Shown: positions 22,685 through 31,194 of the stretch, in pieces
Layout: each line of letters opens with the position of its first letter
Position numbering within the stretch: the first letter of the stretch is position 1
NCBI GenBank assembly: GCA_902478715.1
Contig: CABSMC010000017.1
Location: 1 to 38,135, forward strand
Source of the DNA: an uncultured Adlercreutzia sp.
Lineage (GTDB): Bacteria > Actinomycetota > Coriobacteriia > Coriobacteriales > Eggerthellaceae
Direction of reading: 5' to 3'
Length of the DNA stretch: 38,135 bases
Position numbers and translations under genes: made by a program
The notes under the pieces: generated by a model
Databases searched by the model: none
What the model saw: the letters and a program-made list of their open reading frames with translations, nothing else
What the model was told of the DNA's origin: nothing

Positions 22685-22912
22685 GATGCCCAGAAGCGTC
22701 TGGCGCTGGAGGCGGACGGCTACAAGGTCATCACGGTGACGGCGGGGCAGATCGGCAATTCGGGCGAGATGCGGCGCATCGCCGAGCAGTGCTATCGACG
22801 GCGGCGCAAGAGATTCCGCCCTCAAAGCAAGGAGTTTGCGAATCAGCAAGCTCTCCTGTTCCGCATGGGCTGGTCGCTGGAGGATTACTGCCTCAAAGAG
22901 CAATCTCGCTAG
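22685..22912 (+). pseudogene. C-terminal fragment of a nuclease-like (DUF559-type) protein
   Basis: The frame reads DAQKRLALEADGYKVITVTA, then GQIGNSGEMRRIAEQCYRRR and on to a TAG at 22912, about 75 codons with no start. The pattern, an R-x-L-x-x-x-G-Y-x-V-I/L-x-x-T-x-x-Q stretch, resembles the end of the DUF559/restriction-like fold proteins common in Coriobacteria. The N-terminal part is gone, and queA ends 40 bases upstream. It is most likely the residue of a deleted gene. The family call is tentative. Confidence 0.5.
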
Positions 22913-22958
22913 GTGCTTTTCAAGAAAATAGTTTTCCCAGCTCACAGTAAAGGATTAG

Positions 22959-22987
22959 AGAAAAGATTACGAGAATAATCTTTTTCT
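22959..22987. terminator. AT-rich hairpin with U-run
   Basis: AAAGATTA (22962-22969) pairs with TAATCTTT (22976-22983) around a CGAGAA loop, flanked by A-rich and T-rich runs, so it could terminate transcription on either strand. It separates the nuclease-like fragment from the flavoprotein gene. The 515-base gap 22646-23160 holds only these two items and an AGGCACGAGG-rich leader. Confidence 0.5.
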
Positions 22988-23160
22988 TGCCCGCTTTCCG
23001 ATGCGCGATGGTGCGGCAGCGGCCATAGTGGGGGCCGTCACGGGGCGCAAGAGGGCGTCCGCCGACAGCGAAGCGTCAGGGTGCACGGAGCGCCCGGCGC
23101 AAGGAGAGGCACGAGGACCCCGCAAGGGATCCCGCACAACGGAAAGAGAGGGAGCTCACC

Positions 23161-24801
23161 ATGACCACCACTGTTACTCGTCGCGACCTGTTCAAGTTCG
23201 GCGGCCTGGCCGCGCTCGGCGTGGCCGGCGCCAGCACGCTCGCCGGCTGTGGCCAGCCCAAGACCGTCGCCGAGGCCGCTGCCGAGAAGGGCCTGTCCGA
23301 CACGGGTGCCGCTACCGGCCCCGCGTTCCTCGCGCCCCAGGAACCCATCACCGATTTCGCCGAGACCCACGAGTACGACGTCGTCGTGGTCGGCGCCGGC
23401 GAGTCGGGCCTGTCCGCCGTGCACACCGCGCTTGAGGCCGGGGCGCGCGTGGCTTGCGTGCAGAACATCAACGCCGCCCAGACCACCGGCAACATGGCCG
23501 CCTCCATCGACCTCACCCAGACCGACGAGGCCGCCGTCCAGGCCTGCGTGAGCTTCATCAACTGGAAGAGCGACTACCGCTCCAACCGCGACCTCGTGAA
23601 CATCTGGGCCCACAACTCCCAGGAGGCCCTGGCCTGGTGGGCCGAGGAGGCGGCGAAGGGCGGCGTGGAAAGCAAGCCCCACGACGCCGTGCTCTCCTAC
23701 AACGGCTACGATATCCACCTGCACGCCAACACTTACTTCCACGTGGAGGGCAACCACAACGCTGCCGCCACGGTGATCGCCGAGAACCTGGCCGCCGCCG
23801 GTGCCGAGTTCTTCTACAACATGCCCTGCAAGCAGCTGCAAACCGACGAGTCCGGCGCGGTCACGGGCGCCATCTGCGAGGACGCCGACGGGGCGCATCA
23901 CCTGTTCACGGCGACCAAGGGCGTTATTCTGGCCTGCGGCGACTACTCCTCCAACCAGGAGATGCTCGACTACTACGCGCCGGACACCAAGGGCTTCTCG
24001 CTGTTCACCGACTTCCGCGACGGCAGCGCGCTTGTGGCCGGCATGAACGCCGGGGCCATCATGACGCCGCACACCCACACCAAGATGATCCACGGCGAGC
24101 CGGCGGCCGTGCGCCTGGAGATGCCCTTCCTCTTCGTCGACCAGGAGGGCAACCGCTTCATGGACGAGACCTGCTGCCGCATGGGCTACATGAACAACTT
24201 CGCCCGCCCGTACCTGGCGAAGGCCGGTTTCGCGGACTCCACGGCGGCGAAGTTCTTCAGCCTGGTGCCCGCGAACTGGGAGAGCTACTACGAGGAGTGG
24301 AAGGCCGCCAGCCCCTACGACATCTCCCAGTACAACGGCGACAACAAGGTGAACCCCGAGAAGTGGATCACCGCCGACACCATTGAGGGCCTGGCCGAGG
24401 CCATGAACGCCTACGCCGCGGAGAACGATTGGAAGCTCACGAACATCGATGCCGCCGCCCTGGCCGACACCGTGGCCCGCTACAACGAGCTGTGCGCCGC
24501 CGGCCGCGACGAGGACTTCGGCAAGGCCGCCAAGTACCTCGTCCCCATCGAGGGCGGCCCCTACTACGCCATCCCCCGCGGCTCCAACAAGCTGCCGGCC
24601 ATCCTGGGAGGCCTCGTGGTCGATGGCAACCACCAGTGCCTGAACGGGGAGTTCGAGCCCATCGGCGGCCTGTACGCCGTGGGCAACGCCTCGGGCCAGT
24701 TCTTCGGCGGCGTGGATTACCCCATGGACATCGAGGGACTCTCCATCGGCCGCGCCATCACCTCGGGCTACTACACCGGCCGCTTGGTGGCGAGCCTGTA
24801 G
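23161..24801 (+). CDS. Tat-exported FAD-dependent fumarate reductase-type flavoprotein
   Basis: 546 residues. The N-terminus VTRRDLFKFGG is a twin-arginine signal, followed by a hydrophobic stretch ending LAGC, so Cys30 may also be lipidated. The body is an FAD-binding fumarate reductase/succinate dehydrogenase-like flavoprotein: YDVVVVGAGESGLSAVHTAL (dinucleotide fold, about 72-91), GVILACGDYSSN, LFVDQEGNRFMDE, and the C-terminal GGLYAVGNASGQFFGGVDYP segment closing over FAD. No FMN-binding or heme domain is present, so electrons must come from a separate donor. Eggerthellaceae have many such reductases for distinct organic acceptors, and the substrate cannot be read here. A membrane LuxR-type regulator gene follows, as is usual for this family. 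A strong terminator ends the gene. Confidence 0.9.
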   Translation: MTTTVTRRDLFKFGGLAALGVAGASTLAGCGQPKTVAEAAAEKGLSDTGAATGPAFLAPQEPITDFAETHEYDVVVVGAGESGLSAVHTALEAGARVACVQNINAAQTTGNMAASIDLTQTDEAAVQACVSFINWKSDYRSNRDLVNIWAHNSQEALAWWAEEAAKGGVESKPHDAVLSYNGYDIHLHANTYFHVEGNHNAAATVIAENLAAAGAEFFYNMPCKQLQTDESGAVTGAICEDADGAHHLFTATKGVILACGDYSSNQEMLDYYAPDTKGFSLFTDFRDGSALVAGMNAGAIMTPHTHTKMIHGEPAAVRLEMPFLFVDQEGNRFMDETCCRMGYMNNFARPYLAKAGFADSTAAKFFSLVPANWESYYEEWKAASPYDISQYNGDNKVNPEKWITADTIEGLAEAMNAYAAENDWKLTNIDAAALADTVARYNELCAAGRDEDFGKAAKYLVPIEGGPYYAIPRGSNKLPAILGGLVVDGNHQCLNGEFEPIGGLYAVGNASGQFFGGVDYPMDIEGLSIGRAITSGYYTGRLVASL

Positions 24802-24826
24802 GCCACTTGCCGTCTCACCCTCCCGT

Positions 24827-24863
24827 GCCCGGCCGACGCTCCCTCCCCGTCGGCCGGGCTTTT
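24827..24863 (+). terminator. Intrinsic terminator of the flavoprotein gene
   Basis: GCCCGGCCGAC (24827-24837) pairs perfectly with GTCGGCCGGGC (24849-24859), followed by TTTT. It lies 26 bases after the stop. Confidence 0.85.
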
Positions 24864-24975
24864 GTTCGTGGGCGTTTGCATCCCCTTGCGGTCCTCGGGT
24901 TCCTTTGCGGCCCGTTGCCCTCGATGCCGCAAGGCCCGGAACGCACCGGCTTTCCCGCCGGCCGGCCCCGTCACC

Positions 24976-24984
24976 TGCTATAAT
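24976..24984 (+). promoter_or_regulatory. Extended -10 promoter giving a leaderless transcript
   Basis: TGCTATAAT is an extended -10 element (TGnTATAAT). Its last base is 8 bases before the A of ATG 24992, where transcription would be expected to start. No ribosome site precedes that ATG. Confidence 0.6.
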
Positions 24985-24991
24985 GGCCGCC

Positions 24992-26419
24992 ATGGGGAAT
25001 CTGTTGAAGGACATACGGAAGGGGAGGGAGGACCGCTCCCTGTACCTGCGGGGCATTCTGCCCTACCTGTTCGCGCTCGGCTGCGCCCGCGCTTGGGTGA
25101 CGCTGGCCGTGGCGGCCCCGGCTCTCGCGCTGCCGGCCGCCTTCGATCTGCACGATGTCTTCGATTATGCCTTCTGCCTGATCTCCATCGCGGTGGTGTT
25201 TGCCGCGCGCCGCCTTCTGCCCCTGAACGCCATGGGGCGGATGCGCGCGGCGTCGGCGGCGTTGATGGTCGCGGCGTCGCTCTGCCTCATCGCAGTCGGC
25301 ACCGGCTTGGTCGCAGGGCCGGCAGCCATTGCCTTCGTGGCCGCGGGCGCGGCGGCGGGAGGCGCGGGCTTCGGCCTCTTCCTGCTTCTGTGGGCCGAGG
25401 TTCTAAGCTGCATCTCGCTCATCCGCATTTTCCTGTACACGACGGCCTCCCAGCTGGTGGCCGTCGTCTGCGTGTTCTTCTGCGACGGCCTGGACGATTT
25501 GCGCGTGGCCTGCGCTTTGGTGATCCTGCCGCCGGTGGCGCTGCTCTGCCTGCGTCGGGCCTTCTTGGCGCTGCCCGCCGCCGATCGCCCTTCGCCGGTC
25601 ATTCCGAAGTTCACCTACCCGTGGAAGATCTTCGTACTTCTGGCCCTGTACTCCTTCGCCTATGGACTGCGCCAGCACCAGCTGGCCGCCGGCGCCGGCA
25701 TGCACGCGTCGGTCTCGACGGCCATCGTCATGGCGGTGCTGTTCGCGAGCGCCTACTTCTTCTCGAACCGCTTCAACATCGGGACGCTGTACCGCTCGCC
25801 GCTCGTGCTCATCGTGTGCGGCTTTCTGCTCGTGCCCGTCGAGGGCGTCTTTGGCACGGCGGTGTCCAGCTACCTCATCTCCATGAGCTACTCGCTCGTG
25901 GGCATCATCGTGGCGTTGCTTCTGTACGACATCTCGAAGCGTCTCGGGGTCACGGTCGTCATCTTCGCCGCCATCAAAGGCGCCGAGCAGGTGTTCGTCA
26001 TCTGGGGTAAGGGGGTCGCCGAGGCCATGGCCGCGGCCGGCATGAACGCCGGCGCCCAGGACGCGGTCATCGCGGTTGCGGTGGTGGCCATGATGCTGGC
26101 GGCGACGCTCATCCTGCTGTCCGAGAAGGAGCTGGCGAGCCGCTGGGGCGTGCGCATTCTGGACGCGGGCGGTCTGGTGGAGAAGACCCCGGAAGAGCTG
26201 CGGCGCGACGAGCGGGCGGCCGAGCTGGCCGAGCACGCCCGCCTCACCCCGCGGGAGACCGAGATTCTGGCGCTGGTGGCCCAGGGCAAGAACGGCCCGG
26301 CCATCATGCAGGAGCTGTTCATCGCCGAGGGCACCTTCAAGGCCCACATGAGCCACATCTACGAGAAGTGCGGCGTCGCGAACCGCCGCGAGCTCGTGGC
26401 GCTTTTGGGCGCGAAATAG
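24992..26419 (+). CDS. Polytopic membrane LuxR-family transcriptional regulator
   Basis: 475 residues from ATG 24992. This start is preferred because a perfect extended -10 sits just before it; an ATG at 24983 lies inside the -10 box itself. Residues about 15-390 contain some ten to twelve hydrophobic helices with short loops. The last 60 residues are a LuxR/GerE helix-turn-helix: LTPRETEILALVAQGKNGPA, then FKAHMSHIYEKCGVANRREL. This membrane-LuxR architecture is abundant in Eggerthellaceae and is usually encoded beside one reductase, which it is thought to control in response to a substrate. Here the neighbour is the Tat flavoprotein gene, same strand, 190 bases upstream. The ligand is unknown. 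Confidence 0.9.
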   Translation: MGNLLKDIRKGREDRSLYLRGILPYLFALGCARAWVTLAVAAPALALPAAFDLHDVFDYAFCLISIAVVFAARRLLPLNAMGRMRAASAALMVAASLCLIAVGTGLVAGPAAIAFVAAGAAAGGAGFGLFLLLWAEVLSCISLIRIFLYTTASQLVAVVCVFFCDGLDDLRVACALVILPPVALLCLRRAFLALPAADRPSPVIPKFTYPWKIFVLLALYSFAYGLRQHQLAAGAGMHASVSTAIVMAVLFASAYFFSNRFNIGTLYRSPLVLIVCGFLLVPVEGVFGTAVSSYLISMSYSLVGIIVALLLYDISKRLGVTVVIFAAIKGAEQVFVIWGKGVAEAMAAAGMNAGAQDAVIAVAVVAMMLAATLILLSEKELASRWGVRILDAGGLVEKTPEELRRDERAAELAEHARLTPRETEILALVAQGKNGPAIMQELFIAEGTFKAHMSHIYEKCGVANRRELVALLGAK

Positions 26420-26545
26420 GGCGTGCCCGTTCAGCGGAGGCTCGCCGTCGAATGGAGGAGCGTTGTGGCGTTGAGGCGTGCCCCCGAGGCTCCCAAGACG
26501 CTCTCGATCACGCCGCATAAGTTGTTGCGATGCCGGAATAGGGCT

Positions 26546-26573
26546 TTGACCTTCGGTTCATTTGTGGCACAAT
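26546..26573 (+). promoter_or_regulatory. Promoter for the secDF gene
   Basis: TTGACC (26546-26551) and CACAAT (26568-26573) are spaced 16 bases and leave a leader of about 120 bases before ATG 26700. An AGAAGG ribosome site lies 9 bases before the ATG. Confidence 0.45.
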
Positions 26574-26699
26574 AGGCAAGTTAACGCAAAAGCGCCGCTT
26601 CGGGGGAGGCTGGGGCGCTCTTCGCGCAAAAGGAAAGGATCGCGCGGACACTGGGAACGCGCGGGAAACTAGGAACGCGAAAGAAGAAGGTCGCATCCC

Positions 26700-29396
26700 A
26701 TGGCATTGGAACGCAACGTCAAGAAGAAGCCGGCCCGCACGGCGGATCGCCGCAACGTGTGGCTGCTCATCCTCACCACCCTGCTCGTCGTCGTGTCGGT
26801 GGTGCTGTTCACCCCGCCCAACGAGAAGATCAACCAGGGCCTCGATATCCAGGGCGGCCTGTCGGTGGTGCTCACGGCGAAGTCCACGGACGGCCAGCCG
26901 GTCACCCCCGAGGACATGGAGAAGTCTCGCGCCATCATCGAGAGCCGCGTGAACGCGCTGGGCGCCTCGGAGGCCACGGTGCAGGAGCAGGGCTCCGATC
27001 AAATCCTCGTGCAGATTCCCGGTCTGGCCGATACGGAAGAGGCGCTCGCCACCATCGGGCGTACTGGCTCGCTGGAGTTCGCGCGTCTGGATTCGTTCAC
27101 CGATGAAGAGGTGCGCAACGCCATCGATTCCGGCCAGACCTCCGGCGAGGGCACGGTGACCGACGAGTTCGGCAATGCCTTCCCCTCGGGCCAGGTTGAG
27201 CACATGGCCGTGGAGCCGGGCACCTACACGCCCATCGTCACCGGCGCCGACATCACCAACGTCACCATCGGCCGCGAGAGCGAGGGCAGCACCTACTACA
27301 GCGTGAACATCACGCTGAACTCCCAGGGCGCCAAGGCCTTCGCCGAGGCGTCGCGCGATCTGGTGGCCGACCATGGCAAGATCGTCATCATCCTGGACGG
27401 CGAGGTGCAGTCCGCGCCGGCCGTGCAGTCCGAGATTCCCAACGGCGAGGTGTCCATCACCGGCCAGTACTCCTTGGAAGACGCCAAGGCGCTGCAGACC
27501 ATCTTGGAGTCCGGCTCGCTGCCGGTGTCCTTCGAATACGCCCAGTCCCAGGTCGTCGGCCCCACCCTCGGCCAGGACGCGCTGGCCTCCGGCGTGCTCG
27601 TGGCGCTCATCGGTCTTGCGCTCGTCATGCTGTACCTGCTGTTCTTCTACAAGGGCCTCGGTCTCATCACCGCCGCGGCCATGGCCGTGTTCGCCGTGCT
27701 CTACCTCGGTATTCTGGCGGCGTTGTCCGCTTTCCACCTGTTCAGCCTGTCGCTGGCGGGCATCGCCGGCATCGTGCTGACCATCGGCATGGCGGCGGAC
27801 TCCTCCATCCTCACGGTGGAGCGCTTCCGCGAGGAGATCCGCATGGGTCGCTCCGTGAAGGCCGCCTCCATCACCGGCGTGCGCCACGCGATTCTCACCT
27901 CCATTGACGCCGACCTCGTGACCATGGTCTCGGCGCTCTGCCTGTTCTTCCTCGCCGCCGCCTCCGTCAAGGGCTTCGGCATGACGCTGGCCCTGGGCAT
28001 CATCTGCGACATCGTCATGATGCTTCTGTTCAAGGCGCCGCTCATTCGCCTGCTCGCGCCGAAGGCCATCGCCAAGCATCCCGGCTTCTGGGGCATTAAG
28101 GACTCCATCGACGCGTCGCGCGGCTACGCCGAGCTGGCCGCCGCCGAGGGCGTCCCTGAGGCCGAGGCCGAGACCGGCGCCCAGATGAACGCCGCCGAGA
28201 CCCGCGTCATCGCCGAGGGCGAGGGCGAGCCGGGCTCGGTCGCCGTCACCGCCGTGCGCAAGATCCGCGGCCGCTTCATCAAGCACGACATCAACTTCCT
28301 CGGCTACCGCAAGGTGTTCCTCACCGTGGCCGCCGTGGCCATGGTGGCGTGCCTGGCCATCGTGGGCTTCCGCGGCCTGAACTTCGGCATCGAGTTCGTC
28401 GGCGGCACGTCGGTGGCCTTCCACGGCACCGGCGATATCACCACCGAGCAGATGCGCGAGGCCTTCAACGACGCCGGCGAGCCCGACGCCGTCATCCAGA
28501 CCACCGAGACCGGTGGCGAGCCCGGCTTCCTCGTGCGCACCACGACCACCTCGGCCGAGGACGCCACGGCCCACGCCAACCAGGTGGCCGAGGCCCTCGG
28601 CATGACCTCGAGCGACTTCGAAGTGACCACCATCGGCCCCGACTGGGGCGCGAGCGTCATCCAAAGCTCGCTCATCGCATTCCTCGTGTCCATCCTGCTC
28701 ATCATCGTCTACATTGCCATCCGCTTCGAGTACAAGATGGGCGTCATGGCTATCGTCGCGCTGTTCCACGACCTCATCCTGGTGGTGGGCATCTACGCGC
28801 TCGTGGGCCGGGAAGTGAACCCGAACACCATCGCCGCCCTGCTCACGATCCTCGGCTACTCGCTCTACGACACCGTGGTCGTGTTCCACCGCATCAACGA
28901 CAACATGAAGGGCGAGGACATCCGCTGCACCTTCATGACCATGGCCAACCACTCCATGAACCAGGTGTTCATCCGCACCATCAACACGACGCTCACCTCG
29001 TTCATCCCGGTGTTCGCGATGCTGCTGTTCGGCGGCGAGACGCTGAAGGACTTCGCCTTCGCCATGGCCATCGGCCTCATCGCCGGCTCCTACTCGTCCA
29101 TCGCCATCGCGTGCCCGCTCTACTGCCTGTGGAAGACCCGTGAGCCGAAGTTCGCGAAGCTGCAGAAGAAGTACGGCAAGGAAGTGGGCCTGTTCGAGTT
29201 TGACCACTCCGCTTCCACCGGCATCGCCCAGGTGCCGCTGGCGCGCCTTGAGGCCAACGCGCGCGCCGAGGCCTACGTGGCCGAGCAGAAGGAAGCGACC
29301 GGCGAGGCGCCCGACGCCGCAGCGGTGGCGGCGGCCGCCAAACCCAAGCCGGTGAACAACAAGAAAAAGAAGCACCGCCACGGAAGGGCGCAGTAG
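26700..29396 (+). CDS. secDF: SecD-SecF fusion protein translocase subunit
   Basis: 898 residues, the length of fused SecDF. It uses the proton gradient to help pull secreted proteins through SecYEG. The SecD half (about 1-470) shows an N-terminal helix, NQGLDIQGGLSVVLTA, RVNALGASEATVQEQGSDQI, GRTGSLEFARLD, the periplasmic domain, and six helices containing GIAGIVLTIGMAADSSILTV. A charged linker with Ala/Glu follows. The SecF half (about 530-860) shows GLNFGIEFVGGTSVAF, and later ILGYSLYDTVVVFHRINDNM. The C-terminal tail is Ala/Lys-rich and basic. It stands alone: no yajC gene is adjacent. The gene is long and GC-rich with the codon bias of a highly expressed core gene. Confidence 0.96.
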   Translation: MALERNVKKKPARTADRRNVWLLILTTLLVVVSVVLFTPPNEKINQGLDIQGGLSVVLTAKSTDGQPVTPEDMEKSRAIIESRVNALGASEATVQEQGSDQILVQIPGLADTEEALATIGRTGSLEFARLDSFTDEEVRNAIDSGQTSGEGTVTDEFGNAFPSGQVEHMAVEPGTYTPIVTGADITNVTIGRESEGSTYYSVNITLNSQGAKAFAEASRDLVADHGKIVIILDGEVQSAPAVQSEIPNGEVSITGQYSLEDAKALQTILESGSLPVSFEYAQSQVVGPTLGQDALASGVLVALIGLALVMLYLLFFYKGLGLITAAAMAVFAVLYLGILAALSAFHLFSLSLAGIAGIVLTIGMAADSSILTVERFREEIRMGRSVKAASITGVRHAILTSIDADLVTMVSALCLFFLAAASVKGFGMTLALGIICDIVMMLLFKAPLIRLLAPKAIAKHPGFWGIKDSIDASRGYAELAAAEGVPEAEAETGAQMNAAETRVIAEGEGEPGSVAVTAVRKIRGRFIKHDINFLGYRKVFLTVAAVAMVACLAIVGFRGLNFGIEFVGGTSVAFHGTGDITTEQMREAFNDAGEPDAVIQTTETGGEPGFLVRTTTTSAEDATAHANQVAEALGMTSSDFEVTTIGPDWGASVIQSSLIAFLVSILLIIVYIAIRFEYKMGVMAIVALFHDLILVVGIYALVGREVNPNTIAALLTILGYSLYDTVVVFHRINDNMKGEDIRCTFMTMANHSMNQVFIRTINTTLTSFIPVFAMLLFGGETLKDFAFAMAIGLIAGSYSSIAIACPLYCLWKTREPKFAKLQKKYGKEVGLFEFDHSASTGIAQVPLARLEANARAEAYVAEQKEATGEAPDAAAVAAAAKPKPVNNKKKKHRHGRAQ

Positions 29397-29416
29397 CAGC
29401 TCTCCCGGGATCGGGC

Positions 29417-29518
29417 CACGGGGTACTGCTCAGTCGCTCAGACAGTCCTCGCTCGGCGAAACAGCCCACTGGGCTGTTTCGTTCGCTGCGGAACTCGCTT
29501 GGTGAGCAGCACCCCGTG
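29417..29518. repeat. Conserved-arm palindromic element, family 2, copy A
   Basis: CACGGGGTACTGCTCA (29417-29432) pairs with 29503-29518 with one mismatch. The centre is a perfect 10-base hairpin, GAAACAGCCC-act-GGGCTGTTTC (29458-29480). The segments 29433-29453 and 29486-29507 are identical, reversed, to 33630-33650 and 33552-33573 of copy B, while the central hairpin differs completely. Confidence 0.85.
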
Positions 29519-29558
29519 TCCCTCTACGCTCTTCCACGCTTGAGAGAAAGGCGCGAAC

Positions 29559-29882
29559 ATGGTTCGTGAAGGTTCGGCTCCCAACTTTTGCCCGCCTACC
29601 GAGGAGGGCATCACCATCACGCTCGTCGATGAGAAGGGCGAGCAGGTGGAACTTGAGTTCCTCGGGCTCGTGCTGAAGGGGGAGAGCTCGTTCGGGTTCT
29701 TCTTCCCGGTGGACGACGAGCATCCGGCCACGTCCTCCGGCGAGGTGGTGGTGCTGGAAGTGACCGAAGTGGACGAGGACGGCCAGCCCTGCTCCTTCGA
29801 GCTGGTGGACGACGAGGTCATCGCCGCCGAGGCCTACGCGGACTTCCAAGAAGCCGCCAAGGACTTGTACGACTTCGCCTAA
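29559..29882 (+). CDS. DUF1292 family protein
   Basis: 107 residues, very acidic, beta-rich. The pattern ITITLVDEKGEQVELEFLGL, then GFFFPVDDEH and VVVLEVTEVDEDGQ, matches DUF1292. In Bacillota and relatives this family often sits near ruvX/yrzL-type genes; here the context differs and function is not known. ATG 29559 follows AGAAAGG at 8 bases. The preceding palindromic element separates it from secDF. Confidence 0.8.
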   Translation: MVREGSAPNFCPPTEEGITITLVDEKGEQVELEFLGLVLKGESSFGFFFPVDDEHPATSSGEVVVLEVTEVDEDGQPCSFELVDDEVIAAEAYADFQEAAKDLYDFA

Positions 29883-29905
29883 GGGCGCGGTTCGAAGGAC
29901 GCTCG

Positions 29906-30130
29906 ATGATCTTCGTTGCCGACCCTGCCTCCGCATTCACCTTGCGCGAGCAGCAGATCCTCTACTACATTGCCGGCGGTCTCTCGAACAAGGAGATCGC
30001 CGGGCGGCTTTCCCTCTCCGAGCAGACGGTGAAGGCGCACCTGTCCCACATGACCACGAAGTGCGGCCGCGCGAACCGGGCGGCGCTCGTGGCCTACGGC
30101 TTCGAAACCGGCCTGCTGCGCCGCCGCTGA
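29906..30130 (+). CDS. Small LuxR/GerE-type DNA-binding protein
   Basis: 74 residues consisting almost only of a LuxR helix-turn-helix: FTLREQQILYYIAGGLSNKE, then LSLSEQTVKAHLSHMTTKCG. It resembles the C-terminus of the membrane LuxR regulators but has no sensor part. The ATG follows AAGGA by about 6 bases, and the gene starts 23 bases after the DUF1292 stop, so the two may share a transcript. It is either an independent small regulator of the GerE kind or the detached output domain of a former membrane regulator. No membrane-coding DNA lies upstream. Confidence 0.8.
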   Translation: MIFVADPASAFTLREQQILYYIAGGLSNKEIAGRLSLSEQTVKAHLSHMTTKCGRANRAALVAYGFETGLLRRR

Positions 30131-30163
30131 GATAGCGGAAGATGGCAGAATGGGGGACTGATT

Positions 30164-30242
30164 CCGTAGGGGCAGACCTTGGTCTGCCCTCCCTGCGATG
30201 GCAACCTTACTTGCGAGGGGCGACCAAGGCCGCTCCCTACGG
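30164..30242. repeat. Palindromic intergenic repeat, family 1, copy 3
   Basis: A 79-base element, CCGTAGGGG to TCCCTACGG. It has the inner stems GGGCAGACCTTGGTCTGCCC and GGGGCGACCAAGGCCGCTCC, the latter imperfect. It has the same orientation as copy 1 and lies between the small LuxR gene and the CcsA-like gene. Confidence 0.85.
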
Positions 30243-30356
30243 AAAGTGTTTGTTCGCCCCATGCGGATGGAGCAAGGAGGTTAGCCCGAACGGGGGATGG
30301 CGGGGGAGGCGGCCTCGGGTAAACTGGGACTCTCTCGCTGGGAGGAAAGCGCGCTT

Positions 30357-31190
30357 GTGACCTTGTTCGTCTTCGAAATACTCTGCATCCTGCTCTACGG
30401 CGCGGCGAGCGCCTTGGGAGCGTTCGGCCTCAGGCGCGATCACCGTCGGGCCGCGCGGGCGGCCAAGGGCGTCTACCTGGTTGCCGTGGCGGCGCATTCC
30501 GCGGTCATCGGCATGGAATCGGTGAGCACGGAAGGCACGCTTCTGTCCGGCCCCAATATCGTCATGCTGGCCTCGTGGGTGCTTGCCGTGGTGACGGCGG
30601 CGGGACTGCTCGTCACCCGTCGCGGGCTCGCCTTCTCCACTGTCGCCGCGCCAGTGGTGGCGCTGCTCATTCTCGTGTCCCAGTGGCTGCGCATCCTCGA
30701 TCCCGCGGGCGCGGACAACATGGCCTTCTACCACTGGCCGCTCCTCGTGCCCCATATCGTGCTCGTGTTCGTCGCCCTGGCCTGTTTCGCCACCTCGGCC
30801 ATATCGGCCGCGCTCGACTGGTACCAGCGCCGTCTCATGGCGGCCCGCAGCGCCAAGGTGCTCGAGCTGAACACGCCGGCGCTGGACACGCTCGCCCTCA
30901 TCTCGCGCTTGGCGGGGCTGGTGGGCCTTACGGTGCTCATCGCCGCCATGCTCATCGGGTTCACGCACCTGGTGGCGCTCTACGCGGCCATGGCGCAGAT
31001 CGGCACCGAGGGCAACCTGGGCTATCTGGTGCCGCGCGTGTCACTCTCCCTGGCGACGACGGCCGTGTGGTCGGTGTTCTGCGCCCTGTCGTTTCTGGCA
31101 CCCTGGGCCGCGTCGGCGAGAACCCGCGACGCTTTGGCCATCGCCGGCCTTGCGGCAGCGGTGCTGCTCATCGCGGTGTCGGCGGGGTAG
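30357..31190 (+). CDS. CcsA/HemX-like cytochrome c assembly membrane protein
   Basis: 277 residues from GTG 30357, chosen for a GGGAGGA site about 10 bases upstream; an ATG at 30297 is an alternative that adds a non-membrane stretch. There are eight or so membrane helices. The family features are a periplasm-side segment with W-P (AFYHWPLLVPHIVLVFVALA), conserved histidines (HWPLLVPH, FTHLVAL) and overall topology of the CcsA/HemX group. CcsA handles heme during cytochrome c maturation; HemX is encoded beside hemA and affects GluTR levels. The next gene, 4 bases on, is a GluTR homologue, so the HemX reading is attractive. The exact role is not decided. Confidence 0.8.
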   Translation: MTLFVFEILCILLYGAASALGAFGLRRDHRRAARAAKGVYLVAVAAHSAVIGMESVSTEGTLLSGPNIVMLASWVLAVVTAAGLLVTRRGLAFSTVAAPVVALLILVSQWLRILDPAGADNMAFYHWPLLVPHIVLVFVALACFATSAISAALDWYQRRLMAARSAKVLELNTPALDTLALISRLAGLVGLTVLIAAMLIGFTHLVALYAAMAQIGTEGNLGYLVPRVSLSLATTAVWSVFCALSFLAPWAASARTRDALAIAGLAAAVLLIAVSAG

Positions 31191-31194
31191 GGCC

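Noticed and set aside
23038..25056. A 672-codon minus-strand open frame opposite the flavoprotein
   Set aside because: It is low-complexity (Gly, Val, His) and covers a clear Tat flavoprotein gene, so it is a GC artefact.
26508..29381. A 957-codon minus-strand open frame opposite secDF
   Set aside because: It is very rich in His, Gly, Asp and Glu, the usual product of reading GC-rich coding DNA backwards. The plus strand is an unmistakable SecDF.
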